Assembly (NCBI GenBank): GCA_016748015.1
Contig: JAAOMT010000094.1
Location: forward strand, 252,520-316,519
Length of the DNA stretch: 64,000 nt
Direction of reading: 5' to 3'
Origin: Geosiphon pyriformis
Lineage: Eukaryota > Glomeromycota > Glomeromycetes > Archaeosporales > Geosiphonaceae
Shown here: positions 35,264-45,599 of the stretch, piece after piece
How positions within the stretch are numbered: position 1 is the stretch's first letter
Layout: every line of letters begins with the position of its first letter
Translations under genes and position numbers: made by a program
The notes under the pieces: model-generated
Databases searched by the model: none
The model's input: the letters and a program-made list of their open reading frames with translations, nothing else
What the model was told of the DNA's origin: nothing

Positions 35264-35361
35264 GTCATGGTTATCATTAGTTAAGTTAAAAGTGTAAAAA
35301 AGGTTTTTTTCTGGTTGGCTTGTACTCTTACCCTTTGGAGGTGCGCCTACCAGTTTAAAGA

Positions 35362-36903
35362 CTAATAAACAGTGGCTTCAACTAGGGGATCCTCTCCAAA
35401 GAAATTAATGTTGGCATGATTGGGTCTTTGATTGGGGACATTGTTGTTGTTGTTGGGTCTGTTGTTTTGGTTGTCATTGTTTCTGGGAGCTAGAAGAGGC
35501 AGTGGAGAATTGTTACAATCTCTTGAATAATGTCCAGTTAATCCACAATGATAGCACACAGGTGGGCCATGATTTTGCTGTTTTTAATAGGAAGGTTGCT
35601 GGGGCTGGTTAAAATGAGGTTTGTATCTAGGTCTTAATGGTTGCTGGTTATCTCTGACTGCTTGTGCCAAAGATTCTAATAACCGGGCAAGATTGGCTGT
35701 GAGTCTATCAATTAATTGTTCATTTGGATCTTGAGTTTGGGCAGCAAAAAAAGCAGCAGCCATTTGAAGGGCAGGAGCCATGACAGGAGCAGGAGCAAAA
35801 ACTGGAAGTATAGATCCTAAATGTATTCTTTGGTTGTCTTCAATTCATTGGACAAGTTTAATGGCCATGTTCATTGTAGGGTTGTTTTTTAGGGCCAAGA
35901 GAGGCCAAAGAGCATAAGATAAATTGGTTCTCAATTTTTTTGTGAAGGAATGAATCTTTTGTTCTTCTGTCCAGTTTCTCTCAGAGTCTATACATTTGAT
36001 TAGCTTTCTAATAGCTTTGGCATATTCAGTCACTACTTTTCTAGAGCCTTGGATTCTTCTTTTCAATTCCATGCACCATTTGGATATTAATATTGGGGTT
36101 CTGAACTTGGCCTCAAATCGGGTAGTAAAAAAGGTATTTTCTTTTCCAGCATTAATTGGTGTCCATCTAATTATTCTGTGTTGAGCATTGGCATCTGTTT
36201 TTTGTGAGAACCAGATAGCAGAAGAGCCTTGGAGGTAGCCACTAACAATTTGGAACTTGTATTTTTCATCATACTGGTTGGCTGTGGCAGCTCTTTCAAA
36301 ATCATCCAACCATTTAATTGGATCTTGTGCATCACCTCTAAATAGTGGTAGTGGAATATTGTTTCTTCTTTCTAGAGCAGTTTGTATACCTTGGAGGGGG
36401 GCCAGAATGTTTGCTTGCATGGAGTCATTAGCCATTGGTTCAGGGGTAACTGTTTGTGTAAACGAGTCTGATTTGCTTGATAAAAGGTCAAAAACAGGAG
36501 CAGTTTGGTAGCTTTCTTTTTCTGTTTCAAAGGGAGTTTCAGTTGCTTGATGGACAGCAATCCAAATGTGGATTTGATGATTCAGATATTCGAAATCAGA
36601 GGGCTGTTGTTCAAAGGTTGCAGAATATAAGAGCTGATTGATACTGTTGTTTCTTTCTTCAAAGTCGTTTTCAAAATAAGCTTGGTCAAAGTAATAGGTT
36701 GTATAAGCTGTATAGGTTTCAGCTGAATGCTCATTTAGGAACCAGTTTCAAAAGTCTTGGAATTGTCTACTGGATTGTTCTTCAAGGGGGAAGCAGATCA
36801 AGCAGGAGGGCAGAGGATTAAGTTCAATGAAATCTAGGTCGTTTCTATTGTGTACTGCAAAGTGTTCTTCTGAATGCTGTGGCAGATATAAGTAATCACT
36901 CAT
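35362..36903 (-). pseudogene. Element D gag, one frame with three internal stops
   Basis: ATG at 36903-36901 (MSDYLYLPQHSEEHF), 28 bp after the PBS. The frame runs to 35362 with only three in-frame stops (TGA near 36747, TGA near 35842, TAA at 35581). Blocks: an acidic N-part; MANDSMQANILAPLQGIQ; the capsid core NIPLPLFRGDAQDPIKWLDDF and IWFSQKTDANAQ; a Gln/Ala-rich part; and a complete CCHC knuckle CYHCGLTGHYSRDC at about 35556-35515, followed by an Asn-rich tail. Gag forms the particle and binds RNA. Pol lies in another frame downstream. Confidence 0.9.
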
Positions 36904-36930
36904 ACAATGAGAGAATAAGTGAATTTTGAC

Positions 36931-36949
36931 AACCTCACAGGGAGCACCA
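36931..36949 (-). other. Primer-binding site of element D
   Basis: Minus strand TGGTGCTCCCTGTGAGGTT, six bases from the LTR end. Identical over 17 bases to the PBS of element A although the LTRs are unrelated. Confidence 0.85.
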
Positions 36950-36955
36950 CTTTTA

Positions 36956-37682
36956 TGTTACAAGTTAGAGTAATAAGCTAACAGATAGCAAGGGAGAACA
37001 AGATTGTAGGGTGATGGAAATAATCAAAGGGAAATTCAACTTTAAAGAGTGAATTAAATGAGTATGGATTCAATATGCAAGATCAGTCTCATAAAATATC
37101 TCAGTCGCTATTCTTTTTAAAAGTAACTGGGGAATCTGAAGGTAGAGGGATAGTCCATACTGTCAACAATTAATTACCACTGATATAATTCTATGTCTTA
37201 TGTTGGTGCTCTTAGAATTTAATATCAGGTATCAACTTGTGCTTTTTAGTCATGTTTATTCAAATAATCTTCAAATGCTACAATTATATATGTCAGGAAA
37301 AGGCCAACAAGTAATCTTTTATCCTAAGATGTTTGGATACTTAAAGGTAAGAAAAGAGAAATTAGTGATAAGAGAGTGATTAAGATGAAAGTTGTTATTT
37401 TTATTTATTTGATTCTTGTTTGAGAGATGATTTTCTACAGCTAAGAGACTCATTGCTTATATAGTTATTGAAAGTGGTCAATGACCAGGTCAACGACTAG
37501 GTCAATAATCAGGTCAATGATCAAGTCAACAATCAGGTCATTGATTAGATTAATGATCAGGTCAACGGTTAGGTCATTGATCAGGTCAATGATCACTATC
37601 TAAAAATAGAATGGCTAATTATATGACATCAGTGACTAATACATGTGATAACTAATAAAAATTATGAGTTTCAATCATAACA
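36956..37682 (-). repeat. 5' LTR of element D (727 bp)
   Basis: Plus-strand ends TGTTACAAGTTAG and CAATCATAACA. Same sequence as 29915-30617 apart from scattered transitions and about 24 extra bases in the AGGTCAATGATC tract (37475-37600). Followed by TSD CTAT at 37683. Confidence 0.95.
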
Positions 37683-37686
37683 CTAT

Positions 37687-38453
37687 AGATCTATAGACTG
37701 TTAGTTGGATATTTTAACAACTTCTCAGTTTTTTGATTACACTATTAATCAATTTTATAAACTGTTTCTGGCTAATATAATCAATATATTGGTATTATAT
37801 AGTTTGTCTTTGGTTAATAATATATTTAATGTTTTTTAGACTGGTTGTAATGTTGTTATTACAGATGTTTAGAGTATAGAATACTATTTAAACATAGTAA
37901 ATCTACTAAGAAAGTTTGATATTGTTTTTGCAGATTAACTTCTGGACTGTCACAGCATATGTTTTATATAGAATACATTTTACAAATAGATAAAATTGGA
38001 TCCTAGAGGTCCTGTTTTTGGTTGGTTTAATTTATTAATTTCATTTATTAAGAATAATTATTTGGCTAGTAATGATGCTTTGGCTCAACATCTTATTCTT
38101 AGTAGTTGTTTGTACAATTTTGGCTTTGTTAATAAGTATCTTATAAAAAATGAGTTTAATACTGTAATTGTTTACACAAATAGATCAGTCAAGGATTTGA
38201 AATCTGTAAATGCTTGTGGTAGTGCTGCTGTTTACTTTTTGGATGTTAATTTGAGTATTAGAGTTTAGATTTATGGCTTGCTTTCTTCAATTCTAGTGAA
38301 ACTATAGGCATTGTTTTTGCTTTGAATTATATTTTTGTGTTTAGCTTGGTGGTGCTGTTTATGGATAATTAGGCATTATTAGATATATATGCTTTAATAA
38401 ATAAGTTTGTTAGTTCCAATTTTTACAATAAGTGCTGAGTTGAAAAGAAACAT
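37687..38453 (+). pseudogene. LINE-2 continuation: post-RT and RNase H region
   Basis: In-frame continuation of LINE-2 after element D. An open piece from 37996 reads LDPRGPVFGWFNLLISFI, then VIVYTNRSVKDL (RNase H first motif; YTDGS-type Asp changed to Asn) and GSAAVYFLDVNLSIRV. After a stop, SSETIGIVFALNYIFVF and LFMDN (decayed second Asp region) follow. It ends at 38453, where element B2's LTR begins. The equivalent of LINE-1 18300-19080. The remainder is outside the window. Confidence 0.85.
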
Positions 38454-38638
38454 TATTACAAGTAATTATTTAGGATCTCAAATCAAATAACAAACCTGTA
38501 ACTTGGTATTCAATAGTTGAACTGATTGGTAATATCTGAAGGTATTTTGATCTGAAGATTTTGATTGGAGTTTTTTGTATAATAGACAGAGATTCTCATG
38601 TTATTTTTATCCATAGCTTCTTAGAATTGCATTTCTGT
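38454..38638 (-). repeat. Distal piece of element B2's 3' LTR
   Basis: Plus strand starts TATTACAAGTAATTATTTAGG (decayed TGTTACAGTTGATTATTTGG, the inverted end of an A-type LTR). It matches the inverted R/U5 of A up to GCTTCTTAGAATTGCATTTCTGT. It continues without loss at 58702 (TAATTTTTTTCTCAGCTTAGTGGC), so element C split it. Confidence 0.88.
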
Positions 38639-39607
38639 TGTTACTGGAGGTTTTTGGTCTCTTTTTTTGAATGTTATTAATGTTTGTTTTGCTGTGAATT
38701 CACGTTCTCAGGAAGTAATTGAACCTTCAATAACTGAATTTATCTTCAAATTATCTCCTATAATTTGAACTGCTGGGCTTATAAGTGGAATAGTCAATTC
38801 CATACCAGTTACTTTATGTAGTTATGTTGTAATAAACATCAACTCTTTTCCAGGAATTGCTTGTCTTGAAGTTCACTAAAATGTGTAGTTACTTTGCTAT
38901 GAAAGTCAACTCTTCTACAGGAATCTTGTCTGTAGTCTACCCTAATAATTGTAATAAAAAAAAAAATAAAAATAAAAAAAATGTAAAAGAAATAGAATTT
39001 TGTCAAGGGAAACGTTTTCTATTCAGGCCTGGAATCACTAACAGTTTATTGAAATTGGTAGCTAATCAATTTCAAAACATTAGTTGTGTTAAGAGAATTT
39101 CAAGTGTAATAATTTAAGGATTTGGTTTTCAAATATTTGATTTTTATTTGATTTTGTAAAAGGTAATTTGTTTTAATTAAGATATTTAAAGTAAGATGCT
39201 ATAATAAGATATGGAAAGGATATATTTTCTTGAAAAGAGAAGCTTTTTTTTTATACAACTTGTTGTAATACTAGTCTTTGAACTTGCACTTTTCTCTTTG
39301 CTCTAATTTTGGTGAACTAAAAATACATTTTGATAAATTACAAGTTATTTCTATGAATTATTGATTATTTCGGCCAATTTTCCATTAATTTCGACGAATT
39401 TTGACTATATTAAATAGTTCAGGGTATTGTGTAATTTGATCATCTTAATTTCTATAGTACAAATCGAGTTATTAATTAAATAATGATATTTGATAATTTG
39501 GCTAATTAATAAGTGATAATCGAAATGATAATAATATATGCTACTTAATAATAATAATTATAAAGATAATTTCATGCTAATTAATAGCTAAAATTCTACT
39601 AGTAACA
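38639..39607 (-). repeat. 3' LTR of element C (969 bp)
   Basis: Plus-strand ends TGTTACTGGAGG and CTACTAGTAACA, preceded by the CTGT target copy and followed by the inverted polypurine tract. Intact reference for the split 5' LTR and for the C2 LTR at 62265. Contains an A-rich tract at 38957-38982. Confidence 0.95.
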
Positions 39608-39619
39608 TAATTTCCTCCT

Positions 39620-40310
39620 CAATACTGAGTTCTGTCAAAGTCCAAGCACTATTTGTAATATCAAGATAGTGGTCCAAAATAATTGAAGTGATTTGGTCTG
39701 AAAATTGTTGAAATTTCAGTTTTGTAAGCTTTTCAATGTGTTGAATCTTCATTGGATGAAGTATTGGATTTTGTAAGACATTTTTACAAGTGTTGAATAA
39801 ATCATAGAGTCTAAATGCTGCTCTAAGTTTGTAGTAAGTGTTTGTTGGTCCAGCTGCTATCTTAAATTCTTTGTGAATTTGTTTTTGTATGACTTTAGGA
39901 ATGATATGTGTTGTTTTAAGTTCCAGTTTTTATTCATAAAATGTTCTTTCAATATAAAAGTATCTATATATAAATGTATATTTATTGTTCTGTTCATTAA
40001 GGAATAGTAGAAGTTTTTGTTAAATTGTGGCATTTGGTGGAATGTTGATAGGAGCAGATAAAAAGTTTTCTTTTAGTGCTTGCTTTAATAGTTCTGATAA
40101 CTGACTTCCAGAGTAATTTTTTGGTTTTTTTCTATAGGAGTAATAATTCTGAGAATTTTTTACTACTGGGGCTGTGGTTTTTTTCTGACTGTAATTAATT
40201 TGACTTCTATTAATTGTTATGAATAAGTCAAGAAGTGTTTTTAAGGCTAACATTAATTTTTGAGATATTTGTTGAATATTTCAGAGAATAATCATGATAA
40301 AAATAACTAA
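39620..40310 (-). pseudogene. Element C post-integrase extension
   Basis: From MLALKTLLDLFITIN (40253) through LSELLKQALKENFLSAPINI and, after a stop at 40020, KYTFIYRYFYIE to TYYKLRAAFRLYDLFNTCKN, VLQNPILH and FQQFSDQITSIILDHYLD, ending just before the polypurine tract. RLYDLFNTCKNVLQN aligns with LYAVFQHCPNVLLN of B. The same region is in C2 (63923-63250). Family unknown. Confidence 0.7.
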
Positions 40311-40499
40311 CTAATAAAAAGAATAAAGAAAATTATTTTTGAGTATTGGGTTTTTATTTGTTTTTGGGTTTGGTTGTTTCTTGTAATTATTTACTATTTT
40401 TTTGTTTTTGTATATTTAAAATGATTATTGTAAAATATGTTAAATTAAGTGTTCAAGTTTGGTTGTTGTTCTATTATAATTATTGGTTTTAAATTTTGG

Positions 40500-41830
40500 G
40501 GAATATTTTCAGAATTAACTAAAGGGGAATGTATACCAATTTGTGGAATTAATGATTCAGGATTGTTTCTGAAATAATAATGTTTCAATCAATTTCTATG
40601 TACAACTTTTGCTAGTACTTTGTCATCAAGTCTTAATTTGTATGATCTATTGCCTAGAATTTCGTGAATATAAAATGGTCCATCCTATTTGTTTTAAAAT
40701 TTTTTACTCCATTGTTTTTCAGTCTTAGTTCTGTGTAAGAGAACTTTATTTCTAACTTTAAATTTGTTGACAGTTGATGGTAATTTGTTGTTATGTCTTT
40801 CTTTTTGCTAAGCTTAGGAGTGTTCAATATAAGTTGCTGCTATACATTTTTTTTCTTTCAGAGTACTAAAAAGAGTGTAGGCCTTTCTTTTGAGTGTTTC
40901 TTGAAAGTTTTATTTATTAATTAGTTGTACTGGATATGTTTTCACTGTGAAATTAATTGGTAATATTGCTGTCCTTCCATAAGTCAGATCAGATGGTATG
41001 TGTTTTGTAGTATCTTGTTTTAGTATTCTGTATACTAGTAACACTGATGGAATAAAGATATTTTATTCTTGCTCAAAATCAATTGAGACTTTGGCTAATA
41101 ATTTACACAATGTTCTGTTGAAACATTTTACAAATCTATTTGTTTGAAAGTAATAAGATAATGATAGAAGTCTTTTGACATTAAACCATTCACAAATTTC
41201 TTGTATCAGGTTGTTTACAAAATGTGTTCCTTGATCAGATAAAAGTTCAATTGGGCATCCATGTCTGCAAATAATGTCTTCATAGATGAAATTTGCTACT
41301 GATTTTGCATCTGCTCTTTGAATGGCTCTAACTTTAGACTATTTGGTGAGATAATATACTGCAACTGCAATATAACAATTTCTTTGGATTGTAATAGGTA
41401 ATGGCCTGACTAAATTAATTCCAACTTTGTCAAAAGGTTGTCCAACTTTGATTGGGTTTAAAGGTTCTGTGGGACAAATTTCTCTTCTTTTTTGACAACT
41501 ATCACAGGATTCTACATATTGTCAAATGTTTTTTTGCATGTGAAGCCAAAAGTAATGTTCAAGAGTTCTTTAAATTGTTCTATCTCTTTCCAGATGTGCT
41601 GAAGATGGGTTTGTATGCATGTTATATAGAATTGTTTTTTTTCATGCTCTTGTATTAATCTGAGTAATTGGTTTGGGTTTTTGCGATTTTTATAATAAAT
41701 TTTGTTGTGGTGTATAAAATATTGTTTTGATTGGTGTTGTAAACAATGTTTTTTACTTGGAGACCAATTTTTTGACATGATAAGAGTTTCCAAATAATTT
41801 TTGATGTTATTGTAATTTCTGAAACCCATT
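40500..41830 (-). pseudogene. Element C integrase
   Basis: Zinc domain remnants near 41620-41500, with an open piece 41829-41512 upstream. The core has GINLVRPL near 41430 (first Asp changed to Asn), LLSDQGTHF near 41245 (second Asp kept) and FVKCFNRTL near 41130 (VERFN, Glu changed to Lys). The C-terminal region to about 40550 resembles the KVLLHRTK .. YKLRLDDK segments of A and B. Two of three catalytic residues lost by G-to-A changes. Confidence 0.85.
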
Positions 41831-41899
41831 GTTGTTTGGTTTTGTTGGTAGGTTGATATGTTGTGGTGGTGTTGCTGCTGGTATTAATCTTGTTTCATC

Positions 41900-43268
41900 C
41901 TTGAAAGACTATCAATATTAGTGTGTAGTTTTCTTGGTTTGTAATGTACAATATACTTGTAGTCTGCTAAGAAATCATTCTATTGAGACTGTTTAGCACT
42001 TTGTTCTGTTTTTTTTTATTGAGCCATTTGAGGCCAATATTGTTAGTTATAATATCAAATTTTTTTCCATTCTTTAAGTATTGTTAAAAATGTTTAAGAG
42101 CCCAAATAACTGCAGCAGCTTCCAATTCAGTTGATTCATATTTGAGTTTTGTTGGTTTGAGTATTCTACTGGTATAAACAATGACTTATTCCTGGTTATT
42201 TTCATCCAATTGTAATAGAATAGCACCAAATACTATGTGTAAAGCATCAGTGGTTAGTTGGAACTTTTTGTTGAAGTTTGGGTAAGCAAAAACTGGGGCT
42301 GTTGTCAATTTTGTTTTGAGAGTTTCAAAAGCTTTTTGTTGTTTTTCAGTCCATTGATATGGTACATTTTTGTTGATAAGATAATTGAGTGGTTTAGCAA
42401 TTTCTGAAAATTTTTTGATGAATTTTCAATAGTAGAAGGCTAATCCTACAAATCCTTATAGCTCTGTGGTATTTTTAAGAGTTTGAAAGTTTTTAACAGT
42501 ATTGATTGTTCCAGAGTTTGGTTTGACTCCATCTTTGCTAACAATGTGTCCAAAAAAGATTAAGCTTGTTTTTTCAAAGTGACACTTTTTAATGTTTAAT
42601 TTTAATCCTGCTTTTCATAATCATTGAAAAACTTCTCGCAGATAAATAAGATAAGCTTCAAAGCTTGGTGAGTATACATCAGTGCCATCAAGATAGACAA
42701 CTACTGATTGCCATAAAAGGCCTTTATATACAACATCCATAAGTCACTGAAATGTCGTTGGTGCATTGCAGAGTTTAAAAGGCATAATATTGAATTCATA
42801 GTTCTCTCCTTGGGTGGTAAATGCTGTTTTAGGTCTATCTTTTGGATCCATTTCGACTTGTTAGTATCCACTTTTCAAGTCTAAAGTTGAAAAAAACTTG
42901 GCTTTTCCTAGGGCATCTAACATGTCATCAATTCTTGAAAGAGGGTAGACATCTCCAATTGTAACACTATTCAATTGTTTATAATCAACACAGAATCTGA
43001 TTTTTTCGTTTTTCTTTTTAACTAAAACTACTGATGAGGCCCATGGACTTCTTAATGGTTGAATCAATCTGTTATTGAGCATTCTTTGGACCTCTTCTTT
43101 AATAAATTGGTGGCTGGCAGGTGGTACTCAATAAGCTTATTGTCATTTTGGTAGAGCATCTCCTGTATGGATCTGGTGTTGGACAATATCAGTTTTTCTA
43201 AGATCATTGTTGTCTTTTGCAAATATATCAGCAAATTCAGCTATCAATTATTTCAATTGTCTTTGTTG
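41900..43268 (-). pseudogene. Element C reverse transcriptase - RNase H
   Basis: Open piece 43082-42861: MLNNRLIQPLRSPWASSVVL, KIRFCVDYKQLNSVT, FFSTLDLKSGY (motif A Asp kept), then TGG changed to a stop. It continues with NIMPFKLCNAPTTFQ near 42780 and VVVYLDGTDVYS near 42695, where motif C has Gly in place of the second Asp (codon GGC). The thumb lies near 42600 and RNase H with SNKLDA-type acidic blocks between 42330 and 41930. Numerous stops. Confidence 0.88.
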
Positions 43269-43379
43269 TTAGAGTTTTAAGAGGACCATATTGATTTTAG
43301 AGAGTTTTTTTTCTAGAACATGATAGTTTTTAGTAGTCAAAATAATATTTGGATTTGGTAATAGGATATGTCTCACAAT

Positions 43380-44130
43380 TTCGATGAAATTAGAAACAAT
43401 TTGAGAGGTTTTATCTTGAAAAATGTTGCTATGTATGATCCCAATTTCTAATTTATTTAATAAAACAATGGAATAGTTGTTGGGATTGTAGAAAGTAACT
43501 CGAAATTTCTTTATTTCTTTTGGGATATAGATATTTGGAATTGAGATTTCATGTTTTAAACAGATTTGTTCATTGAATTCAAAGATTTGTTGAGTAGTAG
43601 TAGGTTTTAAGCAAGTGTAGATTTTGTGATGTTCTCTAAAAGGTGAAATGGTAATTGGTTGTGGAAGTTGAAAAATCTGGTAAGATTTACTTTGTGTATT
43701 AAGAGCCATATTTACTGGAACTGTGAATTGTTCAGTTGAACCAAAATCTTGAGTTTCTTTTTCACTTTTTCTTAGTTGTTCTCTGTTGTTAACTGATTGT
43801 AAACTTGAAATGTTGATTAAGAGTAAGTAAATTGCTTGAGCAATTTTCTCTGCATGCTCAATTTTAAATGGTTTTTCAGTTTCATTCTGTAGCATAATAG
43901 TAATGTTTTCAGTGTATTCTGCATCTATGACTTCTCTTCTAATATTGATTCCTTTGCTTGCCAATGATGATCTGAATGCAATTTGAACTATTGCTCTAGG
44001 TGGAATTTCAAGAGTGATTTTGAGATTGATTTTTGTCAAAAACTTTAATTGAAGAACCAAAGTATCTTTTTCTAGATATTTTAAATCATATCCAGTATTA
44101 ATTTTGTGTGCTTTTTCTGGTCTGATTCTT
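43380..44130 (-). pseudogene. Element C dUTPase-like domain and linker
   Basis: Upstream of the open frame at 44060 the reading has NTGYDLKYL (motif 1). Then come FRSSLASKGI (motif 2), REVIDAEYTENI (motif 3 with Asp and Tyr), EKIAQAIYLL (motif 4) and QDFGSTEQF (motif 5 core). Unlike A and B this stretch is uninterrupted from 44060 to 43269. After it come FREHHKIYTC and IYIPKEIKKFRVTFYNPNNY, the beta-rich linker. It is the best-preserved dUTPase reading in the window, but motif 5 lacks the second Gly of GFGSTG. Confidence 0.85.
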
Positions 44131-44299
44131 TGGCCATGGTTGTCAAAATATTTAAGTTATAGGGGTGGTTGATTTTTAAGAAGATAGATATGAATAGTTG
44201 ATAGTTCTTTTACCCATTCAGATACTCCAAATTCGATTTCATTTTTATCATTTTCATCTGGCAGGGGAATGCTAAGAGCATAGTATTCTAAACACCATT

Positions 44300-45048
44300 G
44301 GTCATCACAAGGCATAACACATTCTTTACATAATTAAATATTCATTTGCTCTAATCATTGAATTTAAGCTTCTTTGGTTGAGTACATATAACTTGTAATT
44401 TGGTGGTAGGTTTCTACTTTATCTTCATAATCAAATTCAGCTAACTCTATAGTATACTCAATGTATTCAGCTTCTTTTATTTGGTGGACATCTTCTTGAG
44501 TAGCTCTATTGATTAATGCCATTGTTAAGTTAAAAATCATTTTAGCATCATGAGGATAATAGTACAGTTTATTAAGAGCACTATTATATGCTGCATTGAA
44601 TGAGGTTCTTCTTCTCACTTTTTCTGAAATTGATAAGACATATTGAGAGATTTGATCACATACTCCTCTTTTTATTGCAACATCAATCCAGTTGTATTCT
44701 TTTGGTAGCATATCTCCAAATGTAAGACAAGATGTGTTGTCCTATTTTCCATTTTTTTTTGGGGATTCAAATCGTTCTCTATGGCATGCTTTGCAGAAGT
44801 AACAGGTATGAGTTTCATATTTTTTTTTTGGGGAAATACAGGCTTCTATAGATGAAAGCTTCTTCTTGTAGTTTTTGCATTTTAGTGGAATATATAGTGG
44901 TTTTTTTATGGTTCTGGTGTAAAATATCTAACTTTCTTCCATTTTTTTGATTTTTTAAAAATCTCTTGTTTTGTTTCCTCAGCCTAATTAGATGTTGATC
45001 CAAGAGCCATGTAGGTTTCAGTAAATGGCATTTCTTTCTTCTCCTCAA
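44300..45048 (-). pseudogene. Element C Cys-rich module
   Basis: CYFCKACHRERF (about 44800), KNGK then stop (TGG-type), a 115-codon open piece at 44711-44364 (EYNWIDVAIKRGVCDQISQY; helical), and CKECVMPCDDQWCLEYY (44330-44280). It corresponds in position and Cys pairs to the modules in A and B, although some Cys are lost. Confidence 0.6.
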
Positions 45049-45059
45049 AATCGAATACT

Positions 45060-45583
45060 AGGGCTTTTTCTGAACATTTGTTAAAAGTACCACAAGTAAT
45101 AGGTACTATGGTGTATTGTTCTTAGTATTGGGATGCATTCATGATTAGAACTTTGACTGGAATAATGATTTTATCAATGGTAAATAAGAAGTTGTCAATT
45201 TTTCTTATTGGAGTTTTTTTTATGCCATTAGCTGTAACAATTACAGTTTGGACTGGTCTGTCAACAGTTCTTTGAAGCTGTTGCATTAATTGGTAGATAA
45301 TAATACTTCTAGCTAATCTACTGTCTAGAATTAATTGGATGGGTTTTCTTTTTACTATAGCTTTAGTGCATATAGCAGTGATAGCTTTTTGTTCATTTAC
45401 TGTTGTATTACTAAGCAAGAATAGTGATTCATTTGTCTCAAATTCGAATAAAAATATATCTGATAGATTGGCATTTTGGGCAATTTGAGCTGGTAGAATT
45501 GTATTGTTGGAAGAGTTTGATCTTAGTGCTGTAGCTTTACCTTCAGAAAGTGCAGTTTGTTGAAAATCTGATTCTTCTTGCAT
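45060..45583 (-). pseudogene. Element C protease
   Basis: The frame 45583-45122 contains KPIQLILDSRLARSIIIYQL: the retropepsin LDSG with Gly changed to Arg (GGA to AGA). QTVIVTANGIKKTPIRKIDN and VKVLIMNASQY follow, in the same arrangement as A and B. A TAA stops it before the ALIGNDWL segment. Confidence 0.85.
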
Positions 45584-45599
45584 TGTTAAATAATTGGGT

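Larger units (their letters stand above)
29915..37682 (-). mobile_element. Ty3/gypsy element D, nearly complete and relatively intact, in LINE-2 (TSD CTAT)
   Basis: LTRs 29915-30617 and 36956-37682, with an exact 4-bp duplication CTAT at 29911-29914 and 37683-37686. Joining LINE-2 across the duplication restores the frame (RLFKYRTIDL). Internal order on the minus strand: PBS, gag, protease, RT, RNase H, integrase, C-terminal extension, purine-rich tract at 30632-30618. At 7.8 kb it is shorter than A, B and C and lacks the dUTPase. The LTRs are very similar apart from a repeat-length change, so this is probably the youngest element. Only about three internal stops occur in gag, and the integrase core has none. 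Confidence 0.95.
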
